NCBI GenBank assembly: GCA_021820675.1
Contig: JAKADI010000016.1
Coordinates: forward strand, 1-11,542
DNA length: 11,542 bases
Source: Bacillota bacterium
Lineage (GTDB): Bacteria; Bacillota; Sulfobacillia; Sulfobacillales; Sulfobacillaceae
Reading direction: 5' to 3'
A model generated the notes under the pieces. The model was not told the DNA's origin and did not search any database. It saw only the letters and a list, made by a program, of their open reading frames with translations. Position 1 is the stretch's first letter, and the number at the start of each line of letters is the position of its first letter. Below, piece by piece: positions 7,014 through 11,542 of this stretch. The translations under genes were made by a program, and so were the position numbers.

Positions 7014-8630
7014 CTAATTCCACACGGATTCTACTGCCGCACTGATAGCGCCGGTGCGAATCAACTGCACGACTGACTCGATATCGTCTTCTAATTCTCG
7101 GTCGCGATCGACAAAACGGCTGACCTTGCGAACTAGCTCATATACCGGACGCGTGGCACCGAGCTTGTCGACTCCACGTAGATCTGCGGCTTGGCAGAGA
7201 CCTATCAAATGGACAGCCAGCGCGTCTTCCACTAAGTGAATGACGTCGCGTGTTTTACGCGACGACGTGGCGCCCATACTGACCTTGTCCTGGTTATGCG
7301 CCGCAGTGGATCGGGAAAATACGCTCATCGGCATACAGGCTTGAAGCGCTTCCGCAGTCAGCGCCGACATCAGTAGTTGCATGCCCTTAAATCCGTGATA
7401 CACCCCTTTATCAGGATGATCGTCGGCGAGAGGCACAATAAGGCCCGGTGTCAATCCCTGATTAAACTTGTCGTCGACCAATAAAGCAAATTGCCGATCA
7501 ATAAGATCGCAGACACTAGCCACGGCCGTTCGCAAACTGTCCATCGCTAACGACATATGCCCTCCCGTGAAATTGCCTCCGCTGTGTACCGTCCCGGTTG
7601 CGACATCGTATAAAGGATTGTCGTTGCTAGAGTTGAGTTCCGTTTCTACCCACCCTTTAACCCATTGGCACGTATCGTAGAGCATCCCGTTGAAATGCGG
7701 TGCACACCGTAATGAATACTTGTCTTGGATCCGGACCGATAGCAAACGGAACCCTTCCTTCATCACACCGAGTCCGCTCACGACATCTTGATAATTCCTG
7801 GCGAGTTGGCTTCCTTCTAATAATCGCCCCAAATGCTGGCTCGCTTGCTGCAATCCCGCATGCGTTTTGTGTTCCGACAAAAATGGATCAAACGGCCCAT
7901 CGATGCCCAAGAGAACCTCCACAGCCAATGCCGTGCAGATATCGACCACTCTGGCAATCTCCATGGCATCCACCACGGCCAACGCGGCCAAGCCTGTCAT
8001 AAATTGCGTCCCGTTGGTCATGGCGAGTCCCTCTTTGGGCTCCAACGTAAGCGGTTCTAGTCCGATATCCTCCAGTGCAACTTGCGAAGCCACCAATTCG
8101 TTGCGATAGTAAGCGGATCGATCGCCCATTAATGTCGCGGCAATGTATGACCCGGGAATGAGGTCCCCGCTGGCCCCCACGGATCCAATTTCCCGAATCG
8201 CAGGGGTCACCCCCTCGTTCAACAGGGTGAGGAGATTTTCCACTAGTTTCAATCGTACCCCAGAATTCCCACGTGCTAAGCAGTTGGTTCGGGCGAGCAC
8301 CACGGCTCGCGCTTCATCAGGAGGCAAATATGGCCCGCGTCCGCACCCATTTTTACGGATCTGCGCCTCGGGTAATCGGGCAGCGCGATCGCGCCCCACT
8401 TGACGATTGACTGAATCTCCGAATCCCGTGGTGACGCCATACACTGGACGTCCCGCTCCGATAAGTTTCTGATTCAATGTATAACTTCCAATAATACGCT
8501 CCGCAGTCTGGCCATCGGTATCGAGGGCCACGCTAGTACCGTGTCGGGCGACACGGGCAACATCGTCCACGGTAACCGAATATCCGTCCACTACCACCAC
8601 ATCATGCTCTCTCGAAGTGTCCTTCTCCAT
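7014..8630 (-). CDS. MIO-dependent aromatic amino acid ammonia-lyase family protein (HAL/PAL/TAL superfamily)
   Basis: A 538-residue member of the ammonia-lyase superfamily, of normal bacterial length. The MIO cofactor is formed from Ala153-Ser154-Gly155 in GSVGASGDLIPGSYIA. Other active-site elements are present: Tyr64 (VYGVTTGFG), Asn206 (MTNGTQ), Arg308 (YSLRC) and NSSNDNP (333-339). The ASGDLIPxSYIA, GFKG (413-416) and HNQD (445-448) segments look more like phenylalanine/tyrosine lyases than histidase, which has QED in the last motif. The selectivity dyad, Phe-Leu in PAL, His-Leu in TAL and Ser-His in HAL, is here Lys93-Asn94 (IRKNGCGRG), so the substrate cannot be read off. RCxPQ has become RCAPH, and the PAL-type Glu before HNQD is Ala. 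No urocanate hydratase or other hut gene is nearby. First gene of the eight-gene block; ATG follows GAGGAGG by nine bases. Ergothionase-type or other non-canonical lyase activity is possible. Confidence 0.92.
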   Translation of the reverse strand: MEKDTSREHDVVVVDGYSVTVDDVARVARHGTSVALDTDGQTAERIIGSYTLNQKLIGAGRPVYGVTTGFGDSVNRQVGRDRAARLPEAQIRKNGCGRGPYLPPDEARAVVLARTNCLARGNSGVRLKLVENLLTLLNEGVTPAIREIGSVGASGDLIPGSYIAATLMGDRSAYYRNELVASQVALEDIGLEPLTLEPKEGLAMTNGTQFMTGLAALAVVDAMEIARVVDICTALAVEVLLGIDGPFDPFLSEHKTHAGLQQASQHLGRLLEGSQLARNYQDVVSGLGVMKEGFRLLSVRIQDKYSLRCAPHFNGMLYDTCQWVKGWVETELNSSNDNPLYDVATGTVHSGGNFTGGHMSLAMDSLRTAVASVCDLIDRQFALLVDDKFNQGLTPGLIVPLADDHPDKGVYHGFKGMQLLMSALTAEALQACMPMSVFSRSTAAHNQDKVSMGATSSRKTRDVIHLVEDALAVHLIGLCQAADLRGVDKLGATRPVYELVRKVSRFVDRDRELEDDIESVVQLIRTGAISAAVESVWN

Positions 8631-8834
8631 TTACTGATACCTCCTCATAGTCTCGACAAGCTTGCTTCTTCTAAGTAGGTAAGTCACCACTCGCCATCGT
8701 TTTTTCTTTGTTGCACCCCCTCGCTCGCTCTACATTCTCGATCACTTTTTCGCTTTTTTTTGTGGAGGAGGACTTGAGCGGCCTAAGTTTTTTGTTGGCC
8801 GTCCCCGTCGCCCGGTTAAGGCGTGATCGAACGC
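8631..8834. other. Intergenic region between ring-cleavage block and ammonia-lyase block
   Basis: A 204-bp non-coding gap, the largest between genes here. It holds three T-rich clusters on the plus strand (about 8700-8705, 8745-8761 and 8788-8793), which read as A-tracts in the direction of transcription, and the GAGGAGG site of the lyase gene. I find no good promoter hexamer pair and no strong hairpin followed by a U-run for the dioxygenase gene. A separate promoter for the lyase block is plausible from the gap size only. Confidence 0.4.
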
Positions 8835-9812
8835 TTAATTTTCAGCGAGGTTCGGTCTCCACACGCCAAACGCCATTCCCATTCCGGTTCCCGCCGGCGA
8901 CCGATAAGCCGGAATATAGTCAATTACGTCAAACGTATGGTCGTGAAGCGCCGCCCCCACGCACACCCAATTTCGAATCTCCGAAGTGCCGGACATCATT
9001 GCTTCTTCCGGCAGGGTTTGGAGCACGGCGGTATCATGATCTCGCAGGGCACCCAATACTCGGCGATCGAGGTCTTCGTCGACGACAAAATGACTCAGTC
9101 CTCCAGAGGCAATCAGGGCCACTCGCTCGCACCCAGTCCATCGGTCAATCGCTTGGCGTACACCTTGACCTAACCGCCAACATTGCGCGACCGTGGGTTG
9201 ATTAGGGGGATAGTACGTATTGAGAAAAATCGGGACCATCGGGATAATCTCTTGCCCCATAAGTCGCCGACGTACGAAAGTGTAGGCATGCCCCAGAGTG
9301 CGAGCGGGTGGTTGGCGTGTAAACCACGTTACATCAATTCCTCCTGTTGTTAGGCTCCTAACGATAAATTCTGCCAGGCCATTATCAGTTGGGTAGGCTT
9401 CCCGCCGATTTCCGTGGCGCGCCCAATACGCGGGCCAAATGGCTGGATGGTAGGCATCCAGCCCTGGGGGGATATCGTCCAGATGGTCCCCTCCAAAGAT
9501 CGCCACCGCGGGACGCAAGTCGGCCGAAAAAATCTCGTCCTGATCGTCCCCAATCACCACTACCACGTCTGGCTTAACCACCCGGAGAGCATCTGCCAAG
9601 GCCCAAATCCCTCGCTGGCACCGTTCGTATTTTTGCCTCCAACAATCAAAGGTTAACTCAGATGACAATGAGTGACCCCGTTCAGCAAGAAGTACGTCAT
9701 ACGGAATGTCATTGTTACGGCGGTCGCGTTCCGCGTGCACAATCCATTGCTCTGCAGGGGTGCTACATTGTGGGCTATGCGACGTGCCTATCCCGAGTAC
9801 AATCTGTGCCAT
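8835..9812 (-). CDS. Class III extradiol ring-cleavage dioxygenase (LigB family)
   Basis: A 325-residue single-chain LigB-fold protein, expected to open a catechol-type ring with O2 and Fe(II). His12 (GIGTSHSP) matches a metal ligand of LigB, Glu278 (GTSEIRNW) matches its metal-binding Glu242, and His241 (ASGGLSHF) matches the catalytic His195. The second metal His of LigB, in YNDHATAF, aligns with Gln91 here (GDDQDEIF). VPIFLNTYYPPNQP (193-206) and the C-terminal YRSPAGTGMG recall the 3-O-methylgallate dioxygenase (DesZ) branch as I remember it. With GalC- and GalB-like genes directly upstream, gallate, a methylgallate or protocatechuate is the likely substrate (inference). ATG 9812 follows AAAGGAGG by about ten bases. 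It is 24 bp after the aldolase gene. An AMMECR1/Memo-like protein is less likely because of the GTSHSP and GGLSHF motifs. Confidence 0.87.
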   Translation of the reverse strand: MAQIVLGIGTSHSPQCSTPAEQWIVHAERDRRNNDIPYDVLLAERGHSLSSELTFDCWRQKYERCQRGIWALADALRVVKPDVVVVIGDDQDEIFSADLRPAVAIFGGDHLDDIPPGLDAYHPAIWPAYWARHGNRREAYPTDNGLAEFIVRSLTTGGIDVTWFTRQPPARTLGHAYTFVRRRLMGQEIIPMVPIFLNTYYPPNQPTVAQCWRLGQGVRQAIDRWTGCERVALIASGGLSHFVVDEDLDRRVLGALRDHDTAVLQTLPEEAMMSGTSEIRNWVCVGAALHDHTFDVIDYIPAYRSPAGTGMGMAFGVWRPNLAEN

Positions 9813-9836
9813 AGGGGTCCGCCCTCCTTTGTCCGT

Positions 9837-10538
9837 TTACTCAATGGCTGATTCCTCGTCATAGCGAACACCAAGCTTTTTTAGTAAGGGCCGCAATTGG
9901 TAAAAATCAACACTTAATTCCCCTCGGCGGATTTTGGCCCGGGTATCTTCTTCTTTGGCCGCGCGTTGCGTGGCCAAAGCACGCACTTGATCCACGGCAC
10001 CTCTGTCTATCACAACAATTCCGTCGTCATCAGCTACCACAAAATCGCCCGGATTAACCGTCACGCCTCCCGCGACAATCGGTACATTGACCCAGCCGGC
10101 GGAAGCCTTAACGGTACCTGCGGCGCTTACGTGCCGGGACCACACCGGAAATTCCATAGCCCTTAAACGGGCCGTATCTCGGACACCAGTTTCCAACACT
10201 GCCCCAACCACTCCGCGAGCACGACAGGCTTCTGCTAACAGTTCGCCGAATGCTCCATGCGACGACGGAGCCAACGTGGCCACAACCAAGATATCTCCCG
10301 GTTGGCACGCCGCGATTGCCGCATGGATCATCAGGTTATCGCCTGCTGGACACAATACCGTTATGGCCGGCCCCGCAACACATATCCCCTGTTGGATTGG
10401 CCGCAACTCCGACGCCCACAGTCCGCGCTTGGCTTGCGACTCCGCTAAGGTGGCGACACCAAATTCCTTAAGTGCTTTCGCGGTCATCACGTCGTCGCCA
10501 CTCCGCATAATCGTCAACTTCACTGAATACGGATTCAT
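9837..10538 (-). CDS. RraA/HMG-aldolase family protein, probable 4-carboxy-4-hydroxy-2-oxoadipate aldolase (GalC-like)
   Basis: A 233-residue RraA-fold protein with the C-terminal extension seen in class II pyruvate aldolases (about 190-233, charged). The active-site stretch GELLAEACRARGVVGAVLETGVRD contains Arg120 and the metal-binding Asp121, equal to Arg123-Asp124 of the Pseudomonas HMG/CHA aldolase. AGTVKASAGWVNVPIVAGGVTVNPGDFVVADDDGIVV follows the family closely; in plain terms residues 140-177 are conserved. Two usual Asp positions are Glu here (Glu99 and Glu116). The aldolase would split 4-carboxy-4-hydroxy-2-oxoadipate to pyruvate and oxaloacetate, the last step of gallate and protocatechuate 4,5-cleavage. 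Context supports this over the RNase E-inhibitor role: it lies between a GalB-like gene (4-bp ATGA overlap) and a LigB-type dioxygenase. The start is set by a GGGGAG site within a run of eight G. Confidence 0.87.
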   Translation of the reverse strand: MNPYSVKLTIMRSGDDVMTAKALKEFGVATLAESQAKRGLWASELRPIQQGICVAGPAITVLCPAGDNLMIHAAIAACQPGDILVVATLAPSSHGAFGELLAEACRARGVVGAVLETGVRDTARLRAMEFPVWSRHVSAAGTVKASAGWVNVPIVAGGVTVNPGDFVVADDDGIVVIDRGAVDQVRALATQRAAKEEDTRAKIRRGELSVDFYQLRPLLKKLGVRYDEESAIE

Positions 10539-11248
10539 CGCAACTCCCCCCCCACCAATGGATATGATCGTACGAAGGCCTCAGCGTACCGATACGTTCC
10601 CTTACCCGATATCCTCCGGGCATGATTTCCGCGAATCGCTGCACGCATGGCATAATATTCGATGAGGTGTTGCTGAGTTTGAAAGCATTCCATTGCAGCC
10701 CGCTTCTTTTCGAAGACGTCGGTTATATCGACAATGATATCAGGATGAAACTGAGACAGTTCCGATTGATGATGTTCGAAGCCAAACAATGCCGGTTGCT
10801 TACACACGGGGAGGATCGGCAACACCCCATGGGCTATAGATAATACCGATGCGCGGTGGACCGCGACAGCCGTAGCCTCGTGATCAGGATTAAACGGGTC
10901 ATGAGGGCCATGGGTTAATATCGTGGAAGGACGCCACTCCCGCAAATATTCCACGAGACATAAAACGCGGTCATTTGAAAATTGTAGTGGATAATCATCC
11001 CAATCCAAAAACAATATGGGTGCACCCAAAATGTCTGCCGCTCGCTGGCTTTCCTCTCTGCGATGCGCTTTAATAGAATCCAGCGTACCGCCGTGTTTCC
11101 AGAGTTCTGCAGATTCTCCTCGCTCGCCATAACTTAAAGCAACGATTTGGACCGTTTTTCCCTGTTGTACGTAGCTCGCAATAGTCCCCCCGCTACGCCA
11201 GACATAATCCGCCGCATGTGCACTAATAACCACCAAGTCTGTCACCAT
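10535..11248 (-). CDS. PIG-L/LmbE-fold protein, probable 4-oxalomesaconate hydratase (GalB-like)
   Basis: A 237-residue PIG-L/LmbE-superfamily protein. Deacetylases of this fold have AHPDDE; here the motif is SAHAADYVWRSGG, keeping the zinc ligands His11 and Asp14 but replacing the general-base Asp with Ala13. A third likely zinc ligand is His123 in DPFNPDH. HAAD with VWR, and the SYGERGES and FGFEHHQ segments, match my memory of Pseudomonas GalB, a member of this fold that hydrates 4-oxalomesaconate to 4-carboxy-4-hydroxy-2-oxoadipate in gallate degradation. The next gene encodes the enzyme for that product, which strongly supports the call. ATG 11248 is chosen over the in-frame GTG 11257 because GGGGAG then lies eight bases upstream. 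It is the first recognisable gene of the block. The end overlaps the aldolase start by four bases. An N-acetylglucosaminyl deacetylase is less likely given the missing base. Confidence 0.82.
   Translation of the reverse strand: MVTDLVVISAHAADYVWRSGGTIASYVQQGKTVQIVALSYGERGESAELWKHGGTLDSIKAHRREESQRAADILGAPILFLDWDDYPLQFSNDRVLCLVEYLREWRPSTILTHGPHDPFNPDHEATAVAVHRASVLSIAHGVLPILPVCKQPALFGFEHHQSELSQFHPDIIVDITDVFEKKRAAMECFQTQQHLIEYYAMRAAIRGNHARRISGKGTYRYAEAFVRSYPLVGGELR
10544..10553 (-). promoter_or_regulatory. Ribosome binding site of the aldolase gene within a run of eight G
   Basis: On the minus strand eight consecutive G (10553-10546) followed by AG form the only plausible ribosome binding site for the aldolase ATG at 10538. 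The run lies inside the last codons of the GalB-like gene (Val-Gly-Gly-Glu). A length change would shift that gene's final codons and alter the site. Confidence 0.55.
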
Positions 11249-11314
11249 TGTCCTCACTCCCCATATAAAGGTATTGGGCTTGGACCTGCTTCTTTAGGAA
11301 GTAAGTCCCACGGA

Positions 11315-11350
11315 CTTCGGTGAGGGCCTTGGCCATGGTTCTCACCGAAG
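11315..11350. repeat. 10-bp perfect inverted repeat (stem-loop)
   Basis: CTTCGGTGAG at 11315-11324 is the exact reverse complement of CTCACCGAAG at 11341-11350, with a 16-base GC-rich spacer holding GGCC twice. It shares three bases with the small hairpin at 11303-11317, so the two cannot form fully at the same time. There is no U-run after it on either strand, so it is not a typical intrinsic terminator. Confidence 0.7.
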
Positions 11351-11463
11351 CCGGGCCCGATCTGGATATATCTGTCTTGCTTTTCAAGACCCAGTCCCAG
11401 CCGATGATTCTGGATCTGACCCGGACAACTGCTGCACATCGCCCCTGTCTCGAGGGGTACCCA

Positions 11464-11482
11464 TACGGGCTGCTGACCCGTA
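11464..11482. repeat. 19-bp dyad, TACGGG-N7-CCCGTA
   Basis: Two perfect 6-bp arms flank a 7-base spacer. On the minus strand TTGACT (11487-11482), a good -35-like hexamer, runs directly into the dyad. With a 16-base spacer the -10 would be TATGGG, which is weak. It could be an operator or one more hairpin of the structured segment. Confidence 0.4.
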
Positions 11483-11542
11483 GTCAACTTTTACCGCGGG
11501 TCGGTCACATTCTTTATTGCAACAATGTTTTCGGATTGGTGC

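Larger units (their letters stand above)
11249..11542. other. Non-coding region at right edge, cluster of stem-loops
   Basis: No convincing gene is found in this 294-bp stretch. Two minus-strand frames stay open (a 77-codon one ending at 11254 and one from the edge ending at 11384) but neither resembles a known protein. The stretch holds a dense set of inverted repeats. Arm pairs are 11303-11308/11312-11317, 11315-11324/11341-11350, 11351-11355/11420-11424, 11374-11379/11385-11390, 11397-11400/11410-11413, 11442-11446/11453-11457 and 11464-11469/11477-11482. The third pair would enclose two hairpins in a branched fold directly next to the 10-bp hairpin. Loops are purine-rich when read on the minus strand, suggesting that strand is transcribed. 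It may be a structured leader of the downstream operon, a small RNA, or the end of a transposable element such as the IS200/IS605 type. Confidence 0.5.

Noticed and set aside
7014..8630. Calling the lyase HutH (histidase)
   Set aside because: The HNQD and GFKG motifs are PAL/TAL-like, the histidase Ser-His dyad is absent, and there are no other histidine-degradation genes nearby.
8738..8830. Inverted repeat TCGATCAC / GTGATCGA, arms 77 bp apart
   Set aside because: An 8-bp match within a 200-bp gap is expected by chance fairly often and nothing else supports a site.
8708..9205. 165-codon plus-strand open frame over the gap and the dioxygenase gene
   Set aside because: Begins with TTG without a ribosome binding site, has low-complexity Arg/Pro-rich sequence, and lies mostly antisense to a clearly conserved gene.
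10087..10665. 192-codon plus-strand open frame
   Set aside because: Antisense to the conserved aldolase gene and the end of the GalB-like gene; composition looks like a codon shadow with no recognisable domain.
11254..11487. 77-codon minus-strand open frame before the GalB-like gene
   Set aside because: No recognisable family, no good start site, and it lies across a cluster of hairpins; more likely non-coding.
11384..11542. Possible TnpB C-terminal remnant entering from the right edge
   Set aside because: No zinc-finger or NAAxNI motif can be read convincingly in any minus-strand frame; kept only as one explanation of the stem-loop cluster.

Overview
The window carries eleven protein genes, all on the minus strand and tightly packed, so transcription runs from right to left. 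The genes have strong GGAGG-type ribosome binding sites, short spacers (a 4-bp overlap up to about 50 bp) and mid-range base composition. This suggests a Gram-positive, Firmicutes-like bacterium; an acidophile such as Sulfobacillus is a guess and cannot be shown from the sequence. No rRNA, tRNA, CRISPR array or clear complete mobile element is seen.

Reading in the direction of transcription: 11542-11249 is non-coding and rich in stem-loops. Next comes a three-gene ring-cleavage block: a PIG-L-fold protein resembling GalB (4-oxalomesaconate hydratase), an RraA/HMG-type aldolase resembling GalC, and a LigB-type class III extradiol dioxygenase. A 204-bp gap with several A-tracts follows. Then comes an eight-gene block: an MIO-type aromatic amino acid ammonia-lyase, a thiolase-fold protein without the thiolase cysteines, an MFS organic-anion transporter, a DUF35 zinc-ribbon/OB-fold protein, an enoyl-CoA hydratase, two adjacent class III CoA-transferases, and an aldehyde dehydrogenase cut by the left edge.

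The gene set fits a two-stage catabolic route (inference). The lyase would remove ammonia from an aromatic or related amino acid to give a cinnamate-like acid. A CoA-transferase would activate it, the hydratase would add water, and the thiolase-fold/DUF35 pair would cleave the 3-hydroxyacyl-CoA by retro-aldol chemistry, as Ltp2-ChsH2 does in sterol side-chain degradation. The aldehyde dehydrogenase would oxidise the released aldehyde to a benzoate-type acid. A di- or trihydroxybenzoate could then be opened by the dioxygenase and taken to pyruvate and oxaloacetate by the GalB- and GalC-like enzymes. No acyl-CoA dehydrogenase, 3-hydroxyacyl-CoA dehydrogenase or acyl-CoA ligase lies in the window, which favours retro-aldol cleavage over classical beta-oxidation.

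Several enzymes have unusual active-site residues. The ammonia-lyase has Lys-Asn at the substrate-selectivity dyad. One of the two CoA-transferases lacks the catalytic Asp. The dioxygenase has Gln where LigB has a metal-binding His. The aldolase has Glu for a conserved Asp. The true substrate is therefore open, and the locus may be a poorly described phenylpropanoid or amino-acid catabolic system.
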